Source of the DNA: Streptomyces sp. B1I3
GTDB lineage: Bacteria; Actinomycetota; Actinomycetes; Streptomycetales; Streptomycetaceae
Assembly: GCF_030816615.1 (NCBI RefSeq)
Contig: NZ_JAUSYD010000001.1
Span: 558,001 to 622,000 of the forward strand
Length of the DNA: 64,000 nt
Direction of reading: 5' to 3'
Below are positions 17,647 to 26,180 of this stretch, one piece after another; position 1 is the stretch's first letter, and the number at the start of each line of letters is the position of its first letter. Position numbers and translations under genes: made by a program. The notes below the pieces were generated by a model. That model was not told where the DNA came from. It did not search any database and was given only the letters and a program-made list of their open reading frames with translations.

Positions 17647-18762
17647 ATGTCTGCTCCGTTGAGTTCCGTCAGGACCCGCGCCGCTCTCCGTACGTCGGCG
17701 CGCGTGTCGGGCGAGATGCTGCTGGTCCTCGTGATGGCCGCAGTGGCCTTGTGGGTTCTGGGCCGCATGTGGTCGGTCGTCTGGCCGCTCATAGTCGGCC
17801 TGCTGCTCACCACGCTCACCTGGCCCGTGACGCGGTTCCTGCGCCGGCGCGGGTGGTCACCCGCCCTCGCGGCCTCGGCTGTCACGGTGCTGTTCCTCCT
17901 GGTCGCCGCGGGCGTCGCGGCGCTCATCGCCGTGCCGGTGGCGTCGCAGTCGGGGGAGCTGGCCGACGGTGTGGGGGAAGGCATCCAGCGGCTTCGCGAG
18001 TGGGCCTCCGGGCCGCCGCTGAACGTCGGTGACGACCAGATCACGGGTGCGTTCGACGCCGCGACCTCCCGCGTCCAGGACAGCGTGGGCAGCTTGGTCA
18101 CCACGCTCGTCACCGGCGTGAGCACCGTGGTCAACGGTGTGGTCACCGCCGTTCTGGCGGTCTTCCTGATGTTCTTCTTCCTGAAGGACGGTCCGCGGTT
18201 CCTGCCGTGGCTCGAGCGTCAGCTGCCCGGCCGGCTCGCCACCGACATCCCGACCGTCGCCGCGCGCTCCTGGGACACGCTCGGCGAGTTCGTACGTTCA
18301 CAGGCGTACGTCGGTCTGCTCGACGCCGTGCTCATCGGGCTCGGTCTGTGGATCGTGGGGGTGCCGCTGGTGCTTCCACTGGCGGTGCTCACCTTCGTGG
18401 CCGCGTTCGTGCCGATCGTGGGTGCCCTCTTCGCCGGCTTCGTCGCGGTCCTCATCGCCCTGGTGTCGAACGGGCTGACGGACGCGCTGATCGTCCTGGC
18501 GATCATCATCGTGGTGCAGCAGCTCGAGGGCAATGTCTTCCAGCCCATGATCCAGAGTCGCGGACTCGGCCTGCACGCCGCGGTGGTCCTGCTGGCGGTG
18601 ACGCTCGGCGGCAGTCTGGCCGGCGTCGTGGGCAGCCTGCTCGCCGTACCCGTCGCCGCGCTGATCGCCGTGGTCTGGAACTATCTGCGCGAGCAGCTCG
18701 CCGCCCCGGGGCAGGGACCGGATGCCACCGAACCGTCGGAGGGTGCCGTCGTTCCTTCGTGA
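17647..18762 (+). CDS. AI-2E family transporter (PerM-type permease)
   Basis: The 371-residue membrane protein has the family layout: two N-terminal helices with GLLLTTLTWPVTRFLRRRG, an outside region (about 95-145), then five or six helices including FLKDGPRFLPWLER, LTFVAAFVPIVGAL and QQLEGNVFQPMIQSR. Members include TqsA (AI-2 export) and Na+/H+ antiporter-like permeases; the substrate here is unknown. ATG 17647 is preferred over GTG 17638 because TAGGGT at 17634-17639 would give a leaderless transcript starting at that ATG. It is convergent with the next gene. Confidence 0.88.
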   Translation: MSAPLSSVRTRAALRTSARVSGEMLLVLVMAAVALWVLGRMWSVVWPLIVGLLLTTLTWPVTRFLRRRGWSPALAASAVTVLFLLVAAGVAALIAVPVASQSGELADGVGEGIQRLREWASGPPLNVGDDQITGAFDAATSRVQDSVGSLVTTLVTGVSTVVNGVVTAVLAVFLMFFFLKDGPRFLPWLERQLPGRLATDIPTVAARSWDTLGEFVRSQAYVGLLDAVLIGLGLWIVGVPLVLPLAVLTFVAAFVPIVGALFAGFVAVLIALVSNGLTDALIVLAIIIVVQQLEGNVFQPMIQSRGLGLHAAVVLLAVTLGGSLAGVVGSLLAVPVAALIAVVWNYLREQLAAPGQGPDATEPSEGAVVPS

Positions 18763-18821
18763 CGGCCCCGGCGCGGCGGCCGGTTCTCGACGACGACGGC
18801 CGGTGAGCAGGGCCCCGCCCC

Positions 18822-20222
18822 TCACCACCCGGTCCACAGAAGGTGGTTGACCAGCAGCACCACGACCGCGTGGGCTGCGAGCCAGCCCTTGCGGTCCCTG
18901 CCGGGCAGGAGCGCGGCGGCGGGCAGGAGCCAGACCATGAAGGGCTGCCAGATACGTTCCGTCTCCGCCTTGCTCATGCCGGAGAGGTCGGCCACGAGGA
19001 GTGCCAGGAGAGCGGCCAGGGTGAGGACCGCCAGCCGCTGCGCCGTGGTCGCGGAACCGTGACGCACCGCTCGCAGGGCCGCGGGGGCACTCGCCCCGGC
19101 CCGGCGCAGACCTGCGACGGTACCGAGGCCGACGGCGAGGGTGGTGCAGGCGAGGTTTCCCCAGACCCAGTAGGAGTACGGGCGGACCCCGCCCGCGCCC
19201 TGGTAGTAACGCTCGACCAGCTGCCGGTACCCCTCCCACCAGTTGAACCCCGCCAGGGTGAAGACCACGGGGACGGTCAGTGCGCCGAGGAGGAACAGCG
19301 GGGCCGGGCGGGCCGTACGCGCGAGCACGAGGACCGCGAGCAGGAGCGCGGCGACGAGCGTCAGACCGTAACTGAGGTAGCAGGTCAGTGCGAACAGGAG
19401 GCCGGAGCCGAGCGCGGCGGCTGCCGGGAACCGTGCCGTGCGGGTCGCGGCGAGGGCCAGCAGGGCGACGGACCACGCCGCGACGGCGGCGAAGTAGCCG
19501 TCGGCCGAGGTGCCGGTCCACACGGCGAAGGGGGCGAGGACGAGGAAGGGGGCCGCGCGACGTGCGAGGTGTTCGCCCGTCAGGGCGCGCAGGGTGATCA
19601 GGACGGCGACTGCCGCCGAACCGCCGAGAACGATGCACCAGACACCCGCCCAGGCCCCGCCTCCGAGTCCGACCCGGTCCAGGCCGACGAAGGTGAGGGT
19701 GGCGCCCGGCGGATGGCCGGCGACGTGGGCCGGCCAGTTGCCGGGAGGACCGATCACGATGTGGTCGGTGAAACCGCGCAGAGCCGCTCCCACGTCGTCG
19801 AAGCGGTCGATGACACGGAGGTACTCGTGCTTGGTGGTCAGCCTCCGCGCGATTCCCCGGTACCAGCCCTCGACCAGCGCCAGGGAGAGGATCCAGGCCA
19901 GGGAGGCCGCCCAGCCGGTGAGGAGCAGGCGCCGCCAGGGAAGCCGGACCGCGAGTCCCGGCCCGTAGGCGATCACGACGACCGCGACGGCCACCGCGGC
20001 CGGTGTGCCGGGGCCGAGATGCGGGTCCCACGAGGCCAGGAGGGGCGGCCATCGCACCTGGAGGCTGCCGTTCGCGTCCTGGAGCACCCGCCCGACGAGT
20101 ACGGCCGCGGCCACGAGCAGGATGCCTCCGGCGGCGGTGGCCAGATCGCGGCGCCGTCCAGTCGCGGGGAGCACGGTGGGCGCGGTCGTGCGGGTGCGTT
20201 CGCTGTACTGCTCGGTCGTCAC
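18822..20222 (-). CDS. Polytopic membrane protein, GT-C glycosyltransferase-like
   Basis: The 466-residue protein has about eleven to twelve membrane helices. An outside loop holds GNWPAHVAGHPPGATL; HPPG-type loops after a long amphipathic region occur in GT-C mannosyl/arabinosyl transferases that use polyprenyl-phosphate sugars. The C-terminal SGMSKAETERIWQPF segment recurs in actinobacterial membrane proteins of this kind. I infer a GT-C-like role in cell-envelope glycan synthesis but cannot name the sugar. It starts at GTG 20222, 6 nt after TAGCGT and without a ribosome site, so it may be leaderless. Confidence 0.65.
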   Translation of the reverse strand: MTTEQYSERTRTTAPTVLPATGRRRDLATAAGGILLVAAAVLVGRVLQDANGSLQVRWPPLLASWDPHLGPGTPAAVAVAVVVIAYGPGLAVRLPWRRLLLTGWAASLAWILSLALVEGWYRGIARRLTTKHEYLRVIDRFDDVGAALRGFTDHIVIGPPGNWPAHVAGHPPGATLTFVGLDRVGLGGGAWAGVWCIVLGGSAAVAVLITLRALTGEHLARRAAPFLVLAPFAVWTGTSADGYFAAVAAWSVALLALAATRTARFPAAAALGSGLLFALTCYLSYGLTLVAALLLAVLVLARTARPAPLFLLGALTVPVVFTLAGFNWWEGYRQLVERYYQGAGGVRPYSYWVWGNLACTTLAVGLGTVAGLRRAGASAPAALRAVRHGSATTAQRLAVLTLAALLALLVADLSGMSKAETERIWQPFMVWLLPAAALLPGRDRKGWLAAHAVVVLLVNHLLWTGW

Positions 20223-20228
20223 GCAGGC

Positions 20229-20367
20229 ACGCTATGCACAAGGAGGCCGAGGCGGGTGGTGCGACGCAGGCGCGTCACACAACCGTCAGATCCGGCGCCT
20301 CCCACGGTGACGTCAGAGTTTCGTCAGGAGTCGTAACCCCTGCCGGGTGGTGTGCCCGGCATACCGT
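20229..20367. promoter_or_regulatory. Divergent promoter pair with two leaderless-type starts
   Basis: On the minus strand TAGCGT (20234-20229) lies 6 nt before GTG 20222. On the plus strand TTGCCG (20340-20345), a 16-bp spacer and TACCGT (20362-20367) lie 6 nt before ATG 20374. Neither gene has a Shine-Dalgarno sequence. Three CGTCAG repeats lie near 20284-20336 and could bind a regulator; that is only a suggestion. Confidence 0.55.
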
Positions 20368-20373
20368 CTGCCC

Positions 20374-21660
20374 ATGGGCCACAGACCTCTCCGTACTCTC
20401 ACTCCCCCGCCGCCCACCCGGCCGGCGTTCTGGCGCAGTCCGGTGCGCGGGGTCCGGTTCACGGCCGTACTGGGCCTGGTACTGCTCGTCGGGCTGACGC
20501 TGCTGTTCGTGACCGGACTGCTGTCGTACGCGGCCTACAACCCGGACCTGGCCGCGGTGAACGACAAGACGCCCGACAAGGGGTGGCTGGGCTTCTACCT
20601 CTTCGACTGGCCGGCCGGACCGCACTGGCTGTACCGCCTGACGCAGGGGCTCCACGTCACCGCAGGCATCGTGCTCGTACCGGTGCTGCTGGCCAAGCTG
20701 TGGTCGGTCGTCCCGAAGCTCTTCGCGCTGCCGCCCGCCCGGTCCATGGGGCGCGCCCTGGAGCGGGTGTCGCTGCTGCTGCTCGTGGGGGGTGCCCTGT
20801 TCGAGTTCGTCACGGGGCTGCTCGACATCCAGCTGGAGTACGTCTTCCCGGGCTCCTTCTATCCGCTGCACTTCTACGGCGCCTGGGTGTTCTTCGCCGC
20901 GTTCCTCACCCACGCCGGGCTGAAGCTGCCCCGGGCCGTGCGCGTCCTGCGCCACGGCATCCCGCGGGGGGATACGGACGAGCCGGCCGGCATCCTGCGG
21001 GGGGAGACGGACGAGCTGGCGTCCCCGTCCCCCCTCGCCCCGTCCGTCTCCCGGCGCGGCGCCCTCACGACGGTCGGTGCGGGGTCGCTGCTCCTGCTGG
21101 TCACCTCCGCGGGGCGGAGCTTCGACGGGCCGCTGCGGCGTACGGCCCTGCTGACGCCCCGCGGCGGAGCCGAACCGGGATCCGGACCCAACGGCTTCCA
21201 GATCAACAAGACCGCCGCCAAGGCGGGCATCCGGCCCGCCGACACGGGAGCGGACTGGCGGCTCACGGTCGTCGGCCCGGCCGGTGAGTTCCGGCTGACC
21301 CTGCGGGAGCTGCTGGCGATGGACCAGCACAGCGCGGCGCTGCCCATCGCCTGTGTGGAGGGCTGGTCGACGTCCGACCAGTGGTGGCGCGGGGTGCGGC
21401 TGCGCGACCTGGCGGCGCTCGCCGGGCACCCGCGAACACCGCCCGGGGTACTCGTACGGTCCGTCCAGCGCAGCGGTCCCTTCCGCACGGTCGCGCTGCG
21501 CGACAACCAGGTGCGCGATCCGCGTTCGCTGCTGGCCCTGGAGGTCAACGGCGAGGTCCTGTCACCGGACCACGGTTATCCGGCGCGGACCATCGTGCCG
21601 GCCGCCCCCGGGGTGATGAACACGAAATGGGTCACCCGGCTGACGTTCGGAGAGGTGTGA
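20374..21660 (+). CDS. Membrane cytochrome b-molybdopterin oxidoreductase fusion (sulfite-oxidase/YedY type)
   Basis: The 428-residue protein has two parts. The N-terminal part (about 1-200) has four or five membrane helices with His residues (HWLYRLTQGLHVTAG, YPLHFYGAWVFFAAFLTHAG), as in b-type cytochromes. The C-terminal part (about 270-428) is a sulfite-oxidase-fold domain with the molybdenum Cys in LPIACVEGWS, then QWWRGVRLRDLAALAG, VLSPDHGYPARTIVP and NTKWVTRL. E. coli MsrPQ uses two separate proteins for a similar job. A fused cytochrome could pass quinol electrons straight to the Mo centre outside the membrane. The frame extends nine codons upstream, but ATG 20374 has the promoter described above. 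Confidence 0.85.
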   Translation: MGHRPLRTLTPPPPTRPAFWRSPVRGVRFTAVLGLVLLVGLTLLFVTGLLSYAAYNPDLAAVNDKTPDKGWLGFYLFDWPAGPHWLYRLTQGLHVTAGIVLVPVLLAKLWSVVPKLFALPPARSMGRALERVSLLLLVGGALFEFVTGLLDIQLEYVFPGSFYPLHFYGAWVFFAAFLTHAGLKLPRAVRVLRHGIPRGDTDEPAGILRGETDELASPSPLAPSVSRRGALTTVGAGSLLLLVTSAGRSFDGPLRRTALLTPRGGAEPGSGPNGFQINKTAAKAGIRPADTGADWRLTVVGPAGEFRLTLRELLAMDQHSAALPIACVEGWSTSDQWWRGVRLRDLAALAGHPRTPPGVLVRSVQRSGPFRTVALRDNQVRDPRSLLALEVNGEVLSPDHGYPARTIVPAAPGVMNTKWVTRLTFGEV

Positions 21661-22124
21661 TGAGGGTGCTGCGCCGCTGGTACGGGCAGGGGCCGCTCCA
21701 TCTGCTGCTGATGGCGGCGTCGTTCGCCCTCGCCGGCTATGCGGGGGTACGGCTGCTGGACGGCGACACGTTTCTGATCATCCTGTGGTTCGTGGGTGTC
21801 GCGCTGGTGCACGACCTGGTCCTGGTGCCGCTCTACGCGTCGGCGGACCGGGCCCTGCGCACGGTGCCGGTGCGGCGCCCGGGGCTGGTGAACTCCGTGC
21901 GCGTACCCGCTCTCCTGTCCGGGCTGCTCCTGCTGATGTGGTTGCCCCTCATCACGGGGTCGGAACACTACGAGCCCGCGAGCGGGATGTCGCCCGACAG
22001 GTTCCTGGGGAACTGGCTGCTGATCACGGCCGTGCTGTTCGCCGCCTCGGCGCTCCGGCTCCTCGTACCGGCGGTACGGTCCCGGCGCAGGGCGAGGAAG
22101 GGCCGCCCGCCCGCCTCCCACTGA
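21660..22124 (+). CDS. Small four-helix membrane protein downstream of Mo oxidoreductase
   Basis: The 154-residue protein has about four hydrophobic helices and an Arg-rich tail. ATG 21660 shares one base with the upstream stop (TGATG), so translation is coupled to the oxidoreductase. I do not recognise a family with certainty. It has no obvious heme His pair. The conserved pairing suggests an accessory or anchor subunit. Its last 157 bp overlap the 3' end of the convergent methyltransferase gene, which is unusual. Confidence 0.75.
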   Translation: MRVLRRWYGQGPLHLLLMAASFALAGYAGVRLLDGDTFLIILWFVGVALVHDLVLVPLYASADRALRTVPVRRPGLVNSVRVPALLSGLLLLMWLPLITGSEHYEPASGMSPDRFLGNWLLITAVLFAASALRLLVPAVRSRRRARKGRPPASH

Positions 22125-22741
22125 TCGGCCGGCTGCCAGCCGCAGGCCCGCGCGTACCTGAGCAGGGCGGGGGTGCCCACCCGGGCCCAGGGGAAGTGGC
22201 CTGCGGCCGGCCTGCGGCCGTCGTCCAGCCGGACCCGGACCCGCTCGTCGACGTCCTGCGGCGCTGTCTCGGTGACGAGCAGTCCGCCCGGGGCCACCAG
22301 GGCGGCGGTCCGGCTGAGCAGGGCCCGGGGGTCACCGCCGATACCGATGTTGCCGTCGATGAGCAGGGCGGTGCCCCAACGGCCTTCACCGGGCAGCGGG
22401 TCGAAGACGCTGCGGCGCAGGGCCGAGCCACCCCATCGCTGGGTGTGGTCGACGGCCGCCTGACTGACGTCGATGCCCAGCGCGCGGTGCCCGCGCGAGG
22501 CGAGTTCCGCGACGAGCCGGCCGGGACCGCACCCGATGTCGATGACGGGCCCTTCACAGCGGCGCAGGGCCGAGAGGTCCGCGGCGTCGGCGCCCGCGCA
22601 CCAGCGTTCGACGTCCAGGGGCAGCAGCCAGCCGTCGGTCCGGCGCAGGAAGAGCGGCCCCCGGCCGTTGCGCAGCGCGTTCGCGTACGGGTCACCGGTC
22701 CAGGTGGTGGCGGGGTCGGACGGCGGGAGTGTCGTGCTCAT
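21968..22741 (-). CDS. Class I SAM-dependent methyltransferase
   Basis: Translation from ATG 22741 gives 257 residues. The SAM motif I VIDIGCGPGRLVAEL is followed by GHRALGIDVSQAAV, DGNIGIGGDPRALLSR and GLLVTETAPQD, as in Rossmann-fold methyltransferases. The recognisable fold ends near GGRPFLALRRD, at about position 22080. The last 36 or so residues lie over the convergent membrane gene and are probably a non-conserved tail. It overlaps the DUF2064 gene upstream by 4 bp, and with the GT2 gene forms a three-gene operon. Its target is unknown. Confidence 0.82.
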   Translation of the reverse strand: MSTTLPPSDPATTWTGDPYANALRNGRGPLFLRRTDGWLLPLDVERWCAGADAADLSALRRCEGPVIDIGCGPGRLVAELASRGHRALGIDVSQAAVDHTQRWGGSALRRSVFDPLPGEGRWGTALLIDGNIGIGGDPRALLSRTAALVAPGGLLVTETAPQDVDERVRVRLDDGRRPAAGHFPWARVGTPALLRYARACGWQPADQWEAGGRPFLALRRDRTAGTRSRSAEAANSTAVISSQFPRNLSGDIPLAGS

Positions 22742-23397
22742 CGGACCGCCTGCGGGGTCAGCCGGGCCAGGGCCGACGCGAAGAGTCCGTGCGGAGCCGC
22801 GGCGGCCACCAGGGCCGCGTCGCACGCGGTGTCCACGTCGCGCATCGGGGGCAGGTCGCGCACGGTGAGCCCGGCATCGGTCAGGCGTGCCCGCTGCAGC
22901 CTGCCCGTCCCCGGGAGGGACATCGGGACGCCGCGGACGAGGGCCGGATCGGGCGCGGCCATCCCCAGGGCCCAGAACCCGCCGTCCTCGGCCGGTCCGA
23001 ACCATGCGTCACAACCGTCCCAGCCGCCCGGGGCGAGAGCGGGGGCCAGATGTGCGGCGGAGAGCTGAGGGGTGTCCATCCCGATCAGGAGAGCGGGGCC
23101 GGCGCAGTCGCCGAACGCCGCCGCGATGCGTTCGTCCAGGGTGCCGGCGCACTGCGGGCGCACCTCGAAACCCGGTGGCAGCCACGGTCCCGGACGCCCT
23201 TCCAGGACGACGACGCGGCGCCGCGCGGGCAGGGTGAGCACGGTCCGCAGGGTGTCCTCGAGGGCGGCCGCTGCGATGTCGGCGGCCTCCTGCGGACTGA
23301 AGGGCGGTGTGAGCCGGGTCTTGACCCGGCCGGCCACCGGCTCCTTTGCGATGACCAGCAGCGTCGTGGGTCCGGTGACCGGGACGGGGACGCTCAT
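22738..23397 (-). CDS. DUF2064 / TIGR04282-type glycosyltransferase-like protein
   Basis: The 219-residue protein has the family's nucleotidyl/GT-A start LLVIAKEPVAGRVKTRLTPP, then LLIGMDTPQLSAAHLAPAL and WFGPAEDGGFWALGM. These are the diagnostic blocks of DUF2064, a GT-A-like family often found beside a GT2 enzyme and a methyltransferase in actinobacteria. The chemical role is not established. ATG 23397 overlaps the GT2 stop by 4 bp, and its own stop overlaps the methyltransferase start. Confidence 0.85.
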   Translation of the reverse strand: MSVPVPVTGPTTLLVIAKEPVAGRVKTRLTPPFSPQEAADIAAAALEDTLRTVLTLPARRRVVVLEGRPGPWLPPGFEVRPQCAGTLDERIAAAFGDCAGPALLIGMDTPQLSAAHLAPALAPGGWDGCDAWFGPAEDGGFWALGMAAPDPALVRGVPMSLPGTGRLQRARLTDAGLTVRDLPPMRDVDTACDAALVAAAAPHGLFASALARLTPQAVR

Positions 23398-24125
23398 CGG
23401 ACGGCCTCCGCCCGGGCGGTTTCCGGTGTCCGCTGCGGCGGCTGCCGCAGCACGGCCCGCATGTCACGCACCGCGTGCCACGTTCCCCGCCAGGTACCGG
23501 TGACCTTGGACTTCCCGGTACGCGGCAGGTAGGGCACGTCGACCTCGGCGACGCGCAGTCCGGCGTCCGAGGCCCGGACCACCATCTGCAGCGGATATCC
23601 ACTACGGCGGTCGGTGAGGTCCAGGGCGAGCAGTGCCTCCCGGCGTGCGGCCCGCATCGGTCCGAGGTCGTGCAGCCGCAGGCCGGTGCGGACGCGGAGC
23701 ATCCGGGCGAGGGCGAGATTGCCCGCCCGGGCGTGCAGCGGCCAGGCGCCGCGCCCCTCGGGGCGGCGGCGGCCGAGGAGGAGGTCGCCCTCCCCCGCCG
23801 CGACGCGGCGTACGAGGCCGGGGAGCAGCGCCGGGTCGAGGGAGCCGTCGCAGTCGCAGAAACAGACGTACTCCGCCTCGGCGGCGAGCAGTCCCGCGTG
23901 GCAGGCCGCGCCGAACCCGCGCCGGGGCTCGTGCACGACGGTCGCTCCGAGCGAGCGGGCGATCTCCGCCGATCCGTCGGTGGAGCCGTTGTCGACGACG
24001 ACGGCACGCCAGCCGTCCGGGATACGGGCCAGCACCCGGGGCAGGGCGGCGGCCTCGTCGAGGCAGGGCAGGACGATGTCGGCGCGGACGGGGACGGCGA
24101 GGTCAGGCGGCGAGAAGTCGGTCAC
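23394..24125 (-). CDS. Glycosyltransferase family 2 (dolichol-phosphate mannosyltransferase-like)
   Basis: The roughly 243-residue GT-A enzyme begins with ADIVLPCLDEAAALPRVL, followed by VVVDNGSTDGSAEIARSLGATVV, the DxD region FCDCDGSLDP and the end segment VDVPYLPRTGKSKVTGT. These features match the DPM1-like GT2 branch, which makes polyprenyl-phosphate sugars. The longest frame starts at GTG 24134, but TAGGGT at 24138-24133 overlaps that codon and lies exactly 7 nt before GTG 24125, so I prefer 24125 as a leaderless start. First gene of the GT2-DUF2064-methyltransferase operon. Confidence 0.87.
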   Translation of the reverse strand: MTDFSPPDLAVPVRADIVLPCLDEAAALPRVLARIPDGWRAVVVDNGSTDGSAEIARSLGATVVHEPRRGFGAACHAGLLAAEAEYVCFCDCDGSLDPALLPGLVRRVAAGEGDLLLGRRRPEGRGAWPLHARAGNLALARMLRVRTGLRLHDLGPMRAARREALLALDLTDRRSGYPLQMVVRASDAGLRVAEVDVPYLPRTGKSKVTGTWRGTWHAVRDMRAVLRQPPQRTPETARAEAVR

Positions 24126-24132
24126 GTCGATC

Positions 24133-24138
24133 ACCCTA
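24133..24138 (-). promoter_or_regulatory. TAGGGT -10 box for the GT2 operon
   Basis: On the minus strand TAGGGT ends 7 nt before GTG 24125. It has the same geometry as the box at 17634 and no Shine-Dalgarno sequence follows, so a leaderless mRNA is likely. Confidence 0.5.
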
Positions 24139-24249
24139 CGGAGGGGAAACCGACATTTCGGGCTTCAGGTTCTTACGAAACGTGGACGTCGGCCGTGTGG
24201 CGGCCCGTGACCCGTCCGCACCGCCGCGCACGGGTGCCACAGTGGCGGT

Positions 24250-25020
24250 ATGCAGAACGATCCGGCCGCCCCGGGCCCCGGCCCCCTGTCCCGCCACGGT
24301 ACGGGGGACGGCGTGTCGCAGGGCCGCATCCTTGTCGTGGACGACGATCCGACGGTCGCGGAGGTGGCCGCCGGCTACCTGGAGCGGGCGGGTTACGCCG
24401 TCGACCGTGCGGACGACGGACCTGCGGCGCTGGCGCGGTTCGCCGGGTGGCGGCCCGACCTGGTGGTGCTCGACCTCATGCTGCCGGGCATGGACGGTTT
24501 CGAGGTGTGCCGGCGGATGCGCGCGTACGGACCGGTGCCGGTCATCATGCTGACGGCGAGGGGCGACGAGGACGACCGCATCCTGGGGCTGGAAACGGGT
24601 GCGGACGACTACGTCACCAAGCCGTTCAGCCCACGCGAACTGGTGCTGCGCGTCGGATCGGTCCTGCGGCGCGGCCGGGATTCCGCCGGCGGCGACCCCG
24701 TCCCGTTGGGCGGCGCCGGTCTCGTGCTGGACCCCGTGGCCCGTCGGGCGACGCGTGAGGGCCGCGAACTCGCGCTCACCCTTCGTGAGTTCGACCTCCT
24801 GGCCTTTTTCCTGTCCCGTCCCGGCCAGGCCTTCGGCCGCGAGGAGCTGATGCGGGAGGTCTGGGGCTGGGACTTCGGTGACCTGTCGACGGTGACCGTC
24901 CACGTACGCCGCCTGCGCGGCAAGGTCGAGGCCGATCCCGCCCGCCCCGCCCTCATCCGGACGGTGTGGGGTGTGGGCTACCGCCTGGACCTGCCCGACG
25001 CCACCACCCCCGGGAGCTGA
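24250..25020 (+). CDS. OmpR-family response regulator
   Basis: The 256-residue two-component regulator has an extra 24-residue Pro/Gly-rich lead. The receiver domain has the acidic pocket Asp31-33, phosphoacceptor Asp75 (VVLDLMLPGMDG), Thr102 and Lys124. The winged-helix DNA-binding domain (about 150-250) ends VHVRRLRGKVE ... IRTVWGVGYRL. The partner kinase starts 6 bp after its stop. It is divergent from the GT2 operon, so that operon may be a target; this is inference. ATG 24250 follows CACAGT by 6 nt, a weaker leaderless-like arrangement. Confidence 0.95.
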   Translation: MQNDPAAPGPGPLSRHGTGDGVSQGRILVVDDDPTVAEVAAGYLERAGYAVDRADDGPAALARFAGWRPDLVVLDLMLPGMDGFEVCRRMRAYGPVPVIMLTARGDEDDRILGLETGADDYVTKPFSPRELVLRVGSVLRRGRDSAGGDPVPLGGAGLVLDPVARRATREGRELALTLREFDLLAFFLSRPGQAFGREELMREVWGWDFGDLSTVTVHVRRLRGKVEADPARPALIRTVWGVGYRLDLPDATTPGS

Positions 25021-25025
25021 CCGCC

Positions 25026-26138
25026 GTGGACGACACGCTGCTCATCGCCCTCCTGGCGTTCCTCGGCGCAGCCGCCGCCGGGCTGCTCGGCGCGCTCGCC
25101 CTGCGGCGGTTGAGGCACCGCTCCCTCGTCGTGTCACTGGCGGTCGTCGCCACGGTGGCCGTGACGGCGATGCTGGCCGGAACGCTGACCGTCGCCTGGG
25201 CGATGTTCCTCTCCCCGCACGACCTGTCGGTCGTGACCACCGTCGTCGCCATGGCCGCCGTCGTGTCCCTCGCGACCGCGCTGCTGCTGGGGCGCTGGGT
25301 GGCCGCCGGCAGCCGGGACCTGGCGGCGGCGGCCCGTTCCTTCGGCGACGGCGGTACGTTCGCGGCCCCCGAGGGGCAGGTCGCCGCCGAACTGGCGACA
25401 CTGACGCGCGAACTGGCGGCCACCAGCGCGAAGCTGGAGAACTCCCGGGAGCGCGAGCGTGCTCTGGAGGCGTCACGCCGTGAACTCGTGGCCTGGATCT
25501 CGCACGACCTGCGGACCCCGCTGACCGGGCTGCGCGCGATGTCCGAGGCGCTGGAGGACGGCATGGCCGCCGACTCCGGCCGCTATCTGCGGCAGATCCG
25601 CACCGAGGTGGAGCGCATGAACGACATGGTCGGCGATCTCTTCGAACTCTCGCGCATCCACGCCGGCTCCCTCACCCTGACCCCCGCCCGGATCTCCGTC
25701 TACGACCTGGTGGGGGACGCCCTGGCCGGCGCGCACCCGCTCGCCCGCGAACACGGGGTCCGGCTCGTCGGCGACAGGATCGACGCGGTGCCCGTGGAGG
25801 TCGACAGCAAGGAGATGAGCCGGGTCCTGGGCAACCTGCTGATCAACGCGATCCGCCGCACCCCCGCCGACGGCACGGTCGCGGTGGCCGCACAGAGATC
25901 ACCGAGCGGCGTCGTGCTGTCCGTGACCGACGGATGCGGCGGGATCCCCGAGGAGGACCTCGGGCGGGTGTTCGACACGGGCTGGCGGGGCAGCCATGCC
26001 CGCACTCCCCCGGCGGGAGCGGGCCTCGGGCTCGCCATCGTGCGCGGGATCGTCGAGGCCCACGCGGGCCGGGCGGACGTGCGGAACGTGACGGGCGGCT
26101 GCTGCTTCGAGGTCACCCTTCCCGCGGCGTCCGGCTGA
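25026..26138 (+). CDS. Membrane sensor histidine kinase
   Basis: The 370-residue partner of the upstream regulator has three N-terminal hydrophobic helices (about 4-25, 37-61, 67-90) and almost no extracytoplasmic domain, so the signal is probably membrane-borne or intracellular. A short coiled linker precedes HisKA with His160 (WISHDLRTPLTGLR). The HATPase domain has the N box NLLINAIRR, DGCGGIPEEDL and GAGLGLAIVRGIVEAHAG. GTG 25026 was chosen because GGGAG lies nearby; the longer frame overlaps the regulator gene. Confidence 0.93.
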   Translation: MDDTLLIALLAFLGAAAAGLLGALALRRLRHRSLVVSLAVVATVAVTAMLAGTLTVAWAMFLSPHDLSVVTTVVAMAAVVSLATALLLGRWVAAGSRDLAAAARSFGDGGTFAAPEGQVAAELATLTRELAATSAKLENSRERERALEASRRELVAWISHDLRTPLTGLRAMSEALEDGMAADSGRYLRQIRTEVERMNDMVGDLFELSRIHAGSLTLTPARISVYDLVGDALAGAHPLAREHGVRLVGDRIDAVPVEVDSKEMSRVLGNLLINAIRRTPADGTVAVAAQRSPSGVVLSVTDGCGGIPEEDLGRVFDTGWRGSHARTPPAGAGLGLAIVRGIVEAHAGRADVRNVTGGCCFEVTLPAASG

Positions 26139-26180
26139 GGGCGGGGCGGGCCCGTTCCGTGGGACCCGCCGCGCGCGCCG

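Noticed and set aside
20284..20336. CGTCAG repeats as a PHO box or known OmpR-type operator
   Set aside because: They do not match the GTTCACC PHO repeat and spacing is irregular; kept only as a note.
21968..23005. 345-residue methyltransferase from the longest frame
   Set aside because: The first 88 residues are noise inside the DUF2064 gene; ATG 22741 with 4-bp overlap is natural.
23475..24758. 427-codon plus-strand frame across GT2 and the response regulator
   Set aside because: It is the antisense of GT2 and then an off-frame of the regulator; both real genes have clear motifs.
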